From assembly GCA_030737835.1 (NCBI GenBank), contig CM060847.1, positions 25,718,438 to 25,782,437 on the forward strand: a stretch of 64,000 nt of DNA. The letters run 5' to 3'. Shown in pieces: positions 1-12,600 of this stretch. The translations under genes and the position numbers were made by a program. The stretch comes from Acorus gramineus (lineage: Eukaryota > Streptophyta > Magnoliopsida > Acorales > Acoraceae). The stretch's first letter is position 1. Every line of letters starts with the position of its first letter. The notes beneath the pieces were generated by a model that saw only the letters and a list, made by a program, of their open reading frames with translations, did no database searches and had not been told where the DNA came from.

Positions 1-753
1 CGCTCTCTGCCAACGCCAACATTGGATCGAAGAGAAGCTGTCTTAACGAAGAAGCACGAAAACTCTGAACTTTGGCTCTTGTCTCGCTTTCTTTGTTTGT
101 ATCAACACAAAATAATGCGAAGCAAGTCATTCTTCAATCAACTCCAAAAAAATGTACAAACAGTAAACCATCAAGTCGCAAATCAACTATTGTTTCTCGT
201 TGAATCAATAACGTTCAATTTACATGCATGACTGTTCATTCGTCATTCATTACCATTACCAACATACAAATCATGATCCAAAAAACCAATGCTACAAATT
301 AAATAATATCAATCACTCAATGTTTGTCATTCACAAACATGTGTAACAACTAATGTGTTTTGAGATTGAATGCATTCAAATAAATGGAACATATTAAACA
401 CGCCGGAACACATCAAATACATTTCATAGCCACAAAATAAATTCAAATTAAAAGAAAGGAAGAAATCAAATATATAAAAAAAATGTATGATTTATTTCAA
501 ATGAATTCATCCTCATCAACCTTAAATCTTAGGGCTAGTTTTGTTAATAAAATAAAAACCTTAGGGTTTATAAGAACATGAATGACTCATGAGATCGTAT
601 ATATTATATCAAAGGGAACTCACGTGCCAAATAAAATAAAAAATATATATTCTAGCAAATCAAATACATTAAAAAATGGAATGGAGATATTATTACCTTG
701 TTCTTGCTGCGGGGGGGGGGGAGAGATGAAGCGAAGGACAACATCACGGCAAC
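1..753. other. AT-rich spacer, no gene recognised
   Basis: No open frame here resembles a known protein; the longest are under 90 codons and lack context. The only notable feature is a G run near 711-721, just before the hAT element. Confidence 0.5.
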
Positions 754-1508
754 CAGTGACGGAGCCACTTGAGGCCGAGGGGGGGGGGGGGGGGGGGCGC
801 ATGCCCCCTTTGTTGTTGTTTTTTTTTTTTTAATCAACAATGGACATCAGCCAGCTCACCATGCAAAATCAGGCAATAAAAAAAAAAAAAAAAAAATACC
901 ATGAGACCATGATACCCGTTGATTAATCCACGTATGCCCTTAAGTCTTAATCCCTCACCGGCCTCACCAATCACCCTTTCTTTTACAATTAATCATTCCC
1001 CTCCCCTCCACAAAAAAAAAAAAAAAGAAAAAAAAAATCAACAGAGATATAATCGGCACACTACATATCCTACTTCTCGACATCTCGTCTAGGTATCTTG
1101 AAAAACTTAAGTTTTTAATTTTTTGTTTCTCTTTTAGTGTATCTAATTGTTCTTAATATCAATTTTCATATCTAAAAAATCCCTAATTTTTATTTTTTGT
1201 TCCATTAACCATCCCACGATCGGGAATTGTCAATTCTCTTTATAAAACATAATTTTTATTTATGTATTGTCATTTTTCTGTGAATCATCAATGTGAAATT
1301 TGACATATTGTTTTAAAATATAATAATTATCTTTTAGAATTATTCAATGATATGTTTTGTGTTAATGCCTTTATTTCATTTTATACATATTCATTTTTTA
1401 ATCTATGCTATTGAAATTAAAAAAAAAAATATAATGATATAACTTTAGAATATATTTATATAAGCCACATTAGGTTCTCTCTTTATAAAAATCTTGACTC
1501 CGCCACTG
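754..1508. mobile_element. Non-autonomous hAT-type element, 755 bp
   Basis: The left end reads CAGTGACGGAGCCACTTG and the right end, read on the other strand, CAGTGGCGGAGTCAAGAT: imperfect terminal inverted repeats of about 14 bp. The element is flanked by ACGGCAAC (746-753) and ACGACAAC (1509-1516), an 8-bp target duplication with one mismatch, as expected for hAT. The interior has a G homopolymer (779-797), T/A runs and no transposase frame. The end sequence resembles Tip100-like plant hAT ends, which is family knowledge. The mismatch suggests an old insertion. Confidence 0.8.
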
Positions 1509-2014
1509 ACGACAACGAACACCGAAGGGCAATGGAGATGGCATCGAACACCGGGGACGATGGAGACGACAACAGACACTAGGGGATCGGAGGACCTCAG
1601 ACGGGGGTTAGAGAAGAAGAGAGGAAGTAGAACGAGATAAAGGAGGCTTCTAAAATGATAAGGGTGGGTATGACTGGATGCCATTCTAATTGTGGGGTGG
1701 GTTCACAGTTTTTAAAAAATTGAATGCGTTTGTTAGATAAATATCAGGGTTGAAATAACACCCCCTTGACAAAATTCCTGAAGGACTATATCATAGCCAA
1801 CATACTTGGGCCTGTCGTTAGTGCCTTATAAACCAACTGATTTTTTGTTCTCTATCATAGGGGCTAAAGATTTTGATACTCTAGATATATAATTTATTTT
1901 GTTAAGAATATGGTATTGTGGTGCTCTAATCACTCTATTTTGGGTCTCCAATCTCATAATTTTTTTCATATTTGGAGGATTGGATGATCTTCTAAATTTG
2001 GAGAATTATATATG
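1509..2014. other. Spacer, nothing recognised
   Basis: Unique-looking AT-rich sequence between the hAT element and a CACTA end. The minus-strand frame at 1445-1684 overlaps the hAT end and has no recognisable domain. Confidence 0.4.
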
Positions 2015-2400
2015 CACTACAAGAAAAGTATCATTTACAACTTTTTTTTTTTGAAGGCGGTTGAAAAAATCATAGCAAATACCATTATTTGCGACTGCTA
2101 ATTAGACTGCCACAGATGTTTCTTTGTTTTTTTGCGTTGATCAGGCTATGTCGTTGTTAAAAGAAGTATATACGGCAGGTATTTTTTTACCGTCGCAAAT
2201 AAAAAAACTATTTTAAAGCAGTGTTACGAGCCATTTGATTTGCATCTTTTTGTTAATTTTTTTTATAAAAAATGAGAAAAAATATGTTTCTCCCAAAGCT
2301 ATTTGAGCCGGTTTTGACTATCTTTTGCGACGGTTTAGGGCTGTCACGAACAACAGATTTTTTTACAGTGATTTTTGTAATTTTTTTTAATTAAAAACAA
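2015..2400. mobile_element. CACTA element terminal fragment
   Basis: Position 2015 begins CACTACAAGAAAAG, the canonical CACTA terminus. It is followed by subterminal motifs of the TTGCGAC / GTCGCAAA type (2089, 2190-2198, 2327). No matching inverted end with a 3-bp duplication was found before the next CACTA terminus at 4624, so this is scored as a truncated or degenerate element end. The right boundary is approximate. Confidence 0.55.
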
Positions 2401-3077
2401 CATTAATTTTTGTTGTACAAATCTAATTTTTACAAAACTATACATTGAAAATATATTGTCTAGATGTTTAAAATGAGACCAATTAAATATATCTAATTTA
2501 TATTTAGAAATAATAATGATAAGATATAATTAATTAACATATATATTATTAATTAATTTATATTAGATTCAATTACTATTTAACTACATTTATTTAGTAA
2601 AATATATTTCTGTAAATTATTTAGTGAGGGATTAGTATTTTGTAGATGTAAATTATTTTTAAATAAAATGGATGTAGTGATAAAATGTTAGTCCTCTGAA
2701 AATAGAAGCTTTTATTTAGTATTCCTTTAATCCTTTTTAAAGATGGCTCAACTCCTATCAAATTCTGACGGAGATCTCTATTCAACAATTCTGACGGAGA
2801 TCTCTATCTCTATTCAACAGTTCACATATCTGTCGAAGCAGTGCTTCAACCGTTTTATGCGGGCCGTCTCGGGAGATTGATATCGAAGCCTGTGTCTCGT
2901 GCACGAAGTCCAAAGAGTGTATTTCAACCAGTCCCAGTAGTCTAAACAACATCACGCATTACGATTCTGCGCTACCTCTATAAATATTATATAATATATA
3001 TATCCATGTGCTTGGGTCAAAGTTATTCTGTTTGTGGGTGGTGTCTTTGGGTGGGTTTATACCATTAAATTTTTAAA
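2401..3077. other. AT-rich spacer with a short direct repeat
   Basis: No coding sequence recognised. A tandem duplication of about 28 bp containing TTCTGACGGAGATCTCTAT lies at 2761-2818. Confidence 0.4.
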
Positions 3078-3514
3078 AACCTCCTCCAAAATACTATATT
3101 ATTATAAATACCCTTAAAATGTTAGTAAACTTTATAAACAAATCCAACAATCAACAAACTAAAAATATTGTTAGGGAAACATTCTATCTCATTATATGTA
3201 TATTGACTATTTTACTCTCTCTATTAATGATAAATGTCTTAAATACTCTTCTTCAATCTCTTAAAATCTCTTAGTAGTATTGGAATTTATTTTTGACATA
3301 AACAAAACTTAAAGAAGAATGCTTATTCGGTAAAAAATAAAAAGAACTCGGTTGTCCCAAAATACAATATACCACCCTGACCCCAAAAGACTTTTTTCAG
3401 TAATGGAGAGAGTAAAATAGTCAATATACATAAGTTAAGATAGAATATTCTCATAACATTCTTAGTTTGTTGAGTTTTTTTTTTATATATATAGTTTTAA
3501 AGGAGTTTTTTTAA
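3078..3514. repeat. Foldback MITE-like inverted repeat
   Basis: The left arm (about 3150-3230) and the right arm (about 3405-3480) are imperfect inverted copies. The block TATATTGACTATTTTACTCT near 3189 reappears inverted near 3410-3430, and CAACAAACTA in the left arm pairs with TTAGTTTGTTG in the right. Weaker pairing extends outward to roughly 3078 and 3514. There is no coding capacity. It ends less than 100 bp upstream of the TATA box at 3598, so it may be part of that promoter. Outer limits and target duplication were not resolved. Confidence 0.6.
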
Positions 3515-3597
3515 TAATTTATCTGTTTTAGAAGGGTGAAAACTAAATAACCCTTTTTTTTTATTTTAAACTGCAAAACGCGTTTACGAGCTAACTC

Positions 3598-3605
3598 TAT
3601 AAATA
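3598..3605 (+). promoter_or_regulatory. TATA box of the membrane-protein gene
   Basis: TATAAATA lies 57 bp before the proposed ATG at 3662, a normal plant spacing for a short 5' UTR. It supports the first-exon call. Confidence 0.5.
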
Positions 3606-3661
3606 GCAGCCTTACCTTTTCATTAATAAAGTATAACATAGATTTTGTAGTAAAAAGAAGG

Positions 3662-6600
3662 ATGGAAGGTGGTGATTCAGAAAGTGGGATGCGGTGCCTT
3701 GAGTTATCATTCAGGTCACAGTCTCTCAACACTATCAACCAGGTTTCTCTCTCATTCTCTTCCCGAAAGTGATAGATGTCTTGTACAGGAAACTCTTTAG
3801 CAAGCATACTTGATCAGTTTTTTTTTTTTTTGAGTGAAAACTAGGGGTAAGGTTCCCCAAAAAGCCTCAGGCCCGAAAGTCCAGCTCGCCCGGCCCGTTT
3901 TTAGGGTGGGCCGGGCTCGGGCCTGATTCTGGGCCCAGGCCTGGCCCGTACGAACTTGGCCCGTTCAGGCTGGCCTGCAAACCCGCCCATGGGCCCGGCC
4001 TGTAGGCCCGTTGAGGGCAATGCAATAAATGTGTCACATGTAATTTTATATAATTTTTATTTGAATTGTGGTTGAATTATATAAATCATTGACATTTATG
4101 TAGGTGCTAACCTAGTTAGGTAGATGTAGTTATTTAGTTTTTAAATAATTAATGCATTTAATATATTTTTTTTAAAAAAATTAATATATGTAAATATTTT
4201 TTCTCAATATTATACTTCAATTTTGTGTTATTTTAACATTTATATACAAATGAACAACTTAGAATTAAAAAATAAAATAAATAAGATGTTTAAAATCTAA
4301 GCCCTTGGACCCGAAGCCCAGGCTTGAGCCTATGGATAGGACTTGGGCCTGTTTTTTGCCACGGGCTGGCCCGGCCCCAACCCGTTTCATAGGCCCGTGG
4401 GGGCCATTTTAGAGAGGTGAAAGAAGGGATCCCAAGCCCCCATTGATCTATCATCGAAATATATTATGTAATAATATAGTTTTTCAACTAATTAATTCAT
4501 TACATTTTTATTTTTGAAAAATCTACCAGATATAAACATTTCTACAATATATATAACACATTCAATTAGTTTCAATATTATATTTTTAATTTTTATTTAA
4601 ATATTTAAACATTAATATACAAACACTACAAGAAAAATCATTTTTTGTGACGCTTTTTTTGCGACGGATGTCAGAAACCGTCGCAAATGCCCATATTTTT
4701 TACGCTATTTTTTGTTCTCAAATACTTCTCGACATTTGCGACGGCTGAAATAAGCCGCTGTTTAAAATACGTATTTGCGGCGGCAATAGCCTACCGTCGC
4801 AAATAATACACTATTGGCGACGGAAAATTGGCCGTCGCAAATATTAAATTTAGATCTAACCGTTCATTGTTTCACTTTTGATCACAGCCGTCCGATCTTT
4901 CTAAATATATATTAAAAAAAAAAAAAACCTAACTTCTTGGAAACACATTTGGTCTGCCGATTGTCTGCGATCGATCAAGCCGATCTTCGATCACCGTCTC
5001 CGTCCAACTTCGATCAAGCCGCCGTCGCAATCCGACTTCGATCCAACTTCGATCGTCTCCGATCAAGCCGCCGTCGCAATCCGACTTCGATCAAGCCGCC
5101 GTCGCAATCCGACTTCGATCACCGTCTCCGTCCAACTTCGATCGTCTCCGATCCACCGCCGTCTAACTTTGATTCCCCAAAGGTGATCGTCTCCGATCCA
5201 CCGCCGTCTAACTTTGATTCCCCAAAGGTGATCGTCTCTCTCTCTCTCCCTTCTCTTAGTCTTTGATTTGCCCGATCTTCACCTTCAAAGACATGTTGTT
5301 GAAAAATATTTAGAGGTTTTATAGTCATGTATGTTCACTGTTTCATTTAGATTCATAGAAAATGAAGTATGTGTTAGAATCAATGCATTGTATTTTCCCT
5401 GCCAAGCACACAAAAAAAAAGAGGCACAACTGGAATCTCCTTTAGAAAACCAGAACAAGGCAATGGGTGCAGGTTTTTTTAATAGTTAACTGTCTGAATT
5501 TGTAACTTGTGAGCATTTACAGATGTTTTGTATGAAGTGACATGAGTGCAGGTTTTTTTGTTGTTAACTTATTCTTAGTTGAGGAAATTTTTGTTAATTC
5601 TCCAAAATTTATCTTCTTGAACTTGATGTTATATGGAGTGAGATTTTGTTGGTATAAGATTCTTGATTTTTTTTCCTTCATTTAAATCCCAAAGTGACTC
5701 TTTAAACTTCACATTATGCATCCTGCCTTTATTTTTCCTTTCTATACTAAAGATTGATAATAATTTTAAATATATGAATTATGTGGGCAGGAGACCTTGA
5801 ATTTCTTCAACTGCCTTTCTGTCTTCTGGGTTCACTAAAGCAGTCCCCTCACTCAACTTGGCGAGTCTTTCCTCCATTTCTTTGACCTGGTAATGTTAGA
5901 AACAAGAACATAATGTTAGCTTAGCTTTTGCGTTGCATGATGCTTATGTCTGTCCACTTTGTTCTAGCGGTATAAATAGAGATCTCACCTCTGCTTTCAG
6001 TTTAGTCTCCTTGATGCGTATTTGCTCCAATGTTAGGTTTGACTGTAAAGCTCGAATTTCTACAATGCACATTAAGTCACAGTTACGAGTAAGCCCAACA
6101 TTTTGCTCATCTTATATCAGAAGAAGCTTGCAAGTCACAACCTAATATTGTCAAACAATATTCCATACAAGACTATATGTACTTAATGACCAATATGTTT
6201 TAGATAGCCAGAAAGTTTTTAAAAAATTACCTGCCTCAACTTCCCCTATTGCTTTATTTTGCTTTTCCAGCTCTTCTTGTAGTTTGCTATTTTCTTTTTT
6301 CATCTGTTCAAGCTCTTCACTATTGGGAATGTTGAATTGATCTTGCCGTGCAATATATATTTTCTGCTTTCCATATTCTTTAAAGGATATTTGCCCACTG
6401 TCGGACAAACTGTCCAGTGCTTTCTGAACAGCAGTCTTTTTGAGATTATACTTTTGCAATGCATCAGCAACATTTTGAGAATTCAATGGTCTGTTTTGCT
6501 GAGATGTCAAAATTGTTAATTTGAAGTGAAAATGCAATCAAATAAATAATTATATGGTGGAAACAAAGTGTTTCTCATCTGAAACTTTAAAAATGACAAG

Positions 6601-9600
6601 GGAACCATATTGATCGAGGAAATAAATATTACATAAACAGAAATTTTGGTATTACAGAAGTCCATAAACAAAAAAGCTACAAAACAACTTCCTGATTTAG
6701 AAAACTAAAAATATCTCCTAGGAAAAACAATTCTCATTCTGATGTTTTCTTCTTGTGTTCATCAAATTTAGTTAGGTATCCTAGCTCCTCACCTCTGCTC
6801 ATATAAATGATCATCACCCACAGTGATCCTGTGAATAGCAGATACGGGATTGGGTGGGGTAACACTTGGAAATTGCTGCTAACAAGCCATATCTAAAGGG
6901 AGAGAATAGAATTGCTGCTAATCAGTTCATGATCCAAGGCATGAAAATCAGGTGAAAAAATTACATTGGTCTCCAATTGAAATTATGGATTGAAAACATG
7001 AAACTACCTACACAGTGATTGAAAACAGGGAAATGGTGCAAACTATGTTTTAATGGTAATATTGGCTTATCCAGAAAAGAAATGTTACATTGACTTGTGC
7101 AATGTTATGTATCCGATAACAGTGATTGCGGATTCCTTGAATTTTTTTTTAGAATTTGCATCATATCTACCCTGATGGTTTGAAACCTTTAAATAAGTTG
7201 GCTTCTTTATATTACCTATCACTTGATACTACTATTCTGAATATTGTTGTATTTTTTTTATCCCTTGAATATTCATGAGTCTCCTTATTTGTTTATCTAT
7301 ACAGTGAAAAAATATGGATAAGAGTTGGATCGATTCACAAAATAGGATCTCTCAGGCATACATGGATGGAGTTAAAAATTTTCTAGAATTTGCATATAAT
7401 GATAAGCCTCCCGAAAGTATGATCTATTGTCCATGTAAGCAATGTTGCAATCGGTACTTGGTGACACGAGTTGTTGCGAGAGAACATATTATTATAAATG
7501 GGTTTTTGTCAAATTACAAGATTTGGACTAGTCATGGGGAACGTTATGTGTGTATACGTGAGAACCAAAACATTGGAATAGGAATGCAGTCAACTGTTAG
7601 GGATGATATGGTTGGAATGATACACGAGATGATGGGAATTCCAAACATGAATGCAGGAATAGAATCTAGCCAATCACCTATAGATGAACATGTGGATGGA
7701 CCGGACGAGGAAACACGAAGTTTTTTGAAACTTTTGCAAGAAGCAGAATGTGAGCTATATCCCGGGTGTGAAAAGTTCACAACGCTTTCTTTCATTGTCC
7801 GATTGTTGCATCTAAAGGTGCTTTCTGGTTGGACAAACAAGTCATTCACTATGTTACTTGAGTTGTTGAACGAGGCATTCCCCAAGGGAACAATATTGCC
7901 CAAATCCTACTATGAAGCAAATAAGATAACAACAGATTTGGGTTTCAATTACAAGACTTGGGATGCATGTCCCAATAATTGTATGTTGTATAGAGGCAGT
8001 GATGAAACTCTTGATAACTGTGACATATGCGGGACTTCTAGGTATAAACATATTGAGGGTGATTCAGATGGGGGTAAAAAAATTGCTGCCAAGCAAGTAA
8101 GGTATTTTCCCTTGAAGCCAAGATTGCAAAGGTTGTTTATGTCCTCGAAAACTGCTTTGCTCATGAAATGGCACGCCGAGAAACGAATTAATGATGGTGC
8201 ATTTAGGCATCCTGCAGACTCTGAAGCTTGGAAAAAACTTGATGAGCGATATCCATATTTTGCTAGTGAGAGCCGCAATGTCAGACTTGGACTAGCAGCT
8301 GATGGGTTTAATCCATTTAGGTCGATGAATATAGCTCATAGCACCTGGCCAGTGATTCTCATTCCGTACAACTTGCCACCATGGTTGTGCATGAAGCAAC
8401 CATTTTTCATTTTGTCTGTGCTTATTGATGGTCCTAAAGGACCTGGTAATAATAACAATAATCACGCCCAAGCTGAGCATAATCGATGAACCTTTTATAT
8501 TAGCATCCCAAGCTGAGCAAGTATGGTATGTGCAAGACCCCGTGGAACCAAATTGGCATGTTGTTGTGAAGGTAACAAGTAGAGATTTGTTTGACATGTA
8601 TTCAAAAGATTTTTCTTCTAATGTGAGAGTGGTCCCTCAAGTTGAGCCATTTAGTACTCAACAATTAGATGAAACCGCATTTGTTCGTATTGAGGATGTT
8701 GCTTGGGTGAGGCAAGGAATGGATGGAACAACAGTTGATGTTGTTGGCGAAGATGACGTTGAGATGGCTGAATGTGATGACATTTGACTACATTTAATTT
8801 TTCTAAATAATGTATGTTTTCACTTATATACTAAATGTGATGACATTTGATTACATTTAATTTTTTTTTGTTTACATATATATTATTGTCTCAGCTATAA
8901 TATATTTTTTTAACAGGTGAATAATGATGAGGAAGAGAGGACATGGTATATCTATGTCTGAGAGGTTGCATTCTACCTCCGAGCCACAGTCACGCCCGCA
9001 CTCACAACCTTCTTTACAGCTTCCACCTCATAGACAATCTCGTTCAGAGCGTCTGCCCCAGTCCCATAGACAATCGTCTCAAGCTACTTCACAGGCCACC
9101 GTTTCTACACCACTTTCAAATGATTCAGGTTTTACTCTTAGTCCTATTACATTTATGCTTTAATTTTTTTGTGTATTATCTCTAAAATCAATTTTTATTT
9201 TAATACTATACATAAGGAGCTAGCATGTGTGGCACAAGCAACAACAGGAAAGGTCGAGGTTCAGCTCGATCTTTGTCCATATGGGGTACGGGGGAGAAGC
9301 TACATATAAACTTTAACGAGATGATGCAACCGATTGGTCTAAACGCGACGAAGTTGACATCCCAACTTGGCTATATAGCCCGGGATAGCCATAGAGTACC
9401 TTTGACGTATGTATCATGGAGCGATATGCCAGAAGATGTATTAGATGATATTTGGAGAGATGTCGAGGTATAAGTTTATGTTATGTATATTTTTCTAATG
9501 AATTTATTTGGAGAGATGTCAAGGTATAACTAATTTATATATTGAATTATCATTGTAGGATAATACTAATGCTCCAGCTGAATATAAAGAGAACTGTTTC

Positions 9601-12600
9601 GTCATTCACTTTGGCTCTGTTGGCTCTGTTGGCTCTTCATTCCCATGGCATTATACACAGAAAAGTGATTTCGTCATTCACTTTGCTCAATTCACACTCA
9701 TTGAGATTTCTCCAGGTACCCCATCCATTGATGTACTTTAATTGGTGGTGGGGGGGGGGGGGGGGGGTGTTGGTTATAAGTCCCCTGTCTAATGGGACTA
9801 TTTCTGTTTTACTATTTATAAATGCTTATTTAACTCATTATATAAGAGTCAATAGTCATCTTCCAAAAATGGGTGGAATTTAAATCAGTGACCTCTTTCA
9901 ATTTGAATAGATAAGGTGAATATGTTCCCATCTTCTTAAGTTATTGATTCTATGAATCATGTGTTCTTTTAGAGAGCAATTTATTACTAATCTGAATGAA
10001 AATATTATTGAACAAACTTTCAATTTAATTTTTTTTAATGTTTAGATATATGCATGACAATTCATAACATTTGCAACCTATGCAGATAATGGGATACTTA
10101 TCTGGTTCATCTCCTCACATTACAAGTGGAGCAGTTTCTGCATTGTCATTGCTTATATATAAGAACACTGGTGTGTGGTTCTCTGTGCCAGAGTTGGTAC
10201 CCTCTGTTTTGGCCTTACTGCAAAGTAAAGCCAATGAAGTTATAAAAGTGAGTATGATTTAAATTTTGGACCGTATTTCTTCTTATCTATTATAAAAATG
10301 TGCTAAAAGTTTGTGTTTCTGATTTTGGCTGGAACAGGCTGTTCTGGGTTTTGCAAAAGTCCTGGTGTCCTGCTTACATGCGCAAGACCTGCAGAACTTC
10401 CTCTCTGCAATTGTCAATGCGATACTCCCATGGTCCTCTGTCTCAAAAAACCATTTCAGATCAAAGGCATGTATCATCAATGCATAAATATTTATATGCC
10501 AAATTTAGTTGACTGTTTGTTCCTTTCAATTCTTCATTTGTATAATTGCATCATCTTATTTGGATGGCAGGTAAAAATCATTCTTGAAATTATGATACGA
10601 AAGTGTGGTTTGAGTTCAGTTGATCTTGTCACACCTGAGAAGTACAAGGGTTTTGTCAAATCTGTTGTGGAGGTAAACCATTCCCTCTTGTTGGATATCT
10701 CCAAATCAAAAAAATCTATTGCTCTGGTTATGTGATGTCTTATTTGTCATGTATTTTGGACAGTAGAAATATAGCTTGTTCATCTGATGGTATATGGTTG
10801 CCAAATATTATGCTCTTGCAAGTTTTTTTTTTTTTTTGTATCTGATATGGCATGATCAATACGTTCAGTTCAGTATGTGCATTCATAATAGTGTTGAATA
10901 TACAGGCATGACATTCAAAAATGTTTTATATTCTACTTGTGTGTTTCAAGAGGATGTATATGTTTATGAAGATTCAAAGGTGCTGTTGTATATGTGCAGA
11001 TTGCTGGAATATATGTGCCTTACCTGAGTTAACCATTAAATTAGCAACAATCAGCGTCTTTTAGTCCTGTTCTATTAATGGAGAATCATAAATTCACTTG
11101 ATGGCTAGCAGATGGGCCATGAATAGACCAGGTGTATTATGGCCAATTATTATATATTGACATATCATGTTTCAAAGACCGTGTTCTTGTGGTTACGTAA
11201 CCCTTGGTTTTCTTAGAGCATATCCTTACATTATGATATCTGATGATGATGGAAAATGATTATATATTGTTGTTATGGGACCCTTTAGTTTTCCTTTATG
11301 ATGTGTAATCATCCTCTACACTCTGATTCTTATGCTGTTGTCACAATAATTTGATTACAGCAACATCAAGTAACTTCCAAGGAAGCTGTTAAACATGAAG
11401 TTGGAAAGAAACAAGAGGATGCATCCATGTATGAGTCTGAACCATAATCAAACTTGAAAATTCACTTATGCATACAGATTTATGTAAATTGATGCCTGGA
11501 CTAACCAATTTTGCATTTTCAGGTTTAAGAAAGGAAGAGAAGAGAATCAATTGGATCAATGGCGGTGAATCATCCCCAAAGTTCTGAAAACCCCAAGGGG
11601 GGCAGGAGACAAAATATATATCGAGGTGAGACATCCAGAACTAAATATCCAAAATATGATTCTGGTAAAGGAAGGAAGAGTAAAGGACCGCCTTCCAGAT
11701 CGGCTGAAGCATCATCCAAATTCCAGAAACAAAAAAAGGTTGGAAAGCATATGACATGATGGCTGTATATTCGCTGGGATGACAAATAATCTGTGGACAT
11801 CTGATTATGCAAGTAATTTATCTGATCATTGAAGCAATACCAAGTGCATCATGGTTCACTTTGGGGACAAATGGGAGAGATCTCTATTTTGGATGTAGAC
11901 ATGGATTGATGTTTATGTTATATATTATAATTCCATTTTGGATGTATACATGACTTGATGTTTATATTATACTGAGTTGATGCTTGGTATTTTCAAATTC
12001 TCATAAATGAGAGAAAATTGATCTTTGTTGTTTTACAGGCTTAGCAAAATATTTATTTTTATTTTTGATCTTATGGGATCTACTACATGTCTTTATAAAA
12101 TCTCAAATAAAAAAAAAAAAACATTATTTGCGACGGTTTAGGCCTCTGTCGCAAAAGTCAAAAAATAAAAATAAAAATGTTTTTTGCGACAGCTAGTTTA
12201 TCCGTCGCAAAACAGTAGTAAACACTACTATAGTAAAAAAGAAGTATTTGCGACGGATTATTTGCGACGGTAGCAAATACGCTATGAAAGACATTTGCGA
12301 CGGCTAAAAACCGCTGTTATTCTTTTGCGTCGCCGTTTGGTACGACGGAACCCAAACCGCCGCAGAACCGTCGCAAAAGGGTATTTGCGACGGTTATAGA
12401 GGCTTTTTGCGACGGTTTCAAACCGTCGCAAAAAATGCTTTTTCTTGTAGTGAAATACACATTAAAATCTAAGCCCGTAAGCCTGTCCAGGGCCCAAGCC
12501 CGAGCTCGGTCCGGCAAGTACATTCAGGCCCGGGCCCGTGGACAGGGCCTGGGCCTAGTTATTTTGCCATGGGCCAGCCTGGCCCGGGCCTGTTGCCTAG

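Larger units (their letters stand above)
4624..12452 (+). mobile_element. CACTA (En/Spm-type) transposon carrying host-gene fragments, 7.8 kb
   Basis: The left end is CACTACAAGAAAAAT at 4624 and the right end TTTTTCTTGTAGTG finishes at 12452. Both flanks are AAA (4621-4623 and 12453-12455), the 3-bp target duplication typical of CACTA. Both ends hold dense TTTGCGACGG / CCGTCGCAAA subterminal motifs. Inside, in order: G+C-rich leader (4937-5266), HOP2 fragment (-), deleted tnp2 transposase (+), a second transposase remnant (+) and an RRP12 fragment (+). The transposase is missing its core, so the element is non-autonomous. It lies in the first intron of the membrane-protein gene, in the same orientation. 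Confidence 0.88.

Noticed and set aside
782..840. Open frames ending in poly-Gly or poly-Phe near 582-840
   Set aside because: Created by G and T homopolymers at the hAT left end.
6337..6519. Plus-strand open frame within the HOP2 region (also 5933-6145)
   Set aside because: Shadow of the HOP2 exons on the opposite strand; no independent features.
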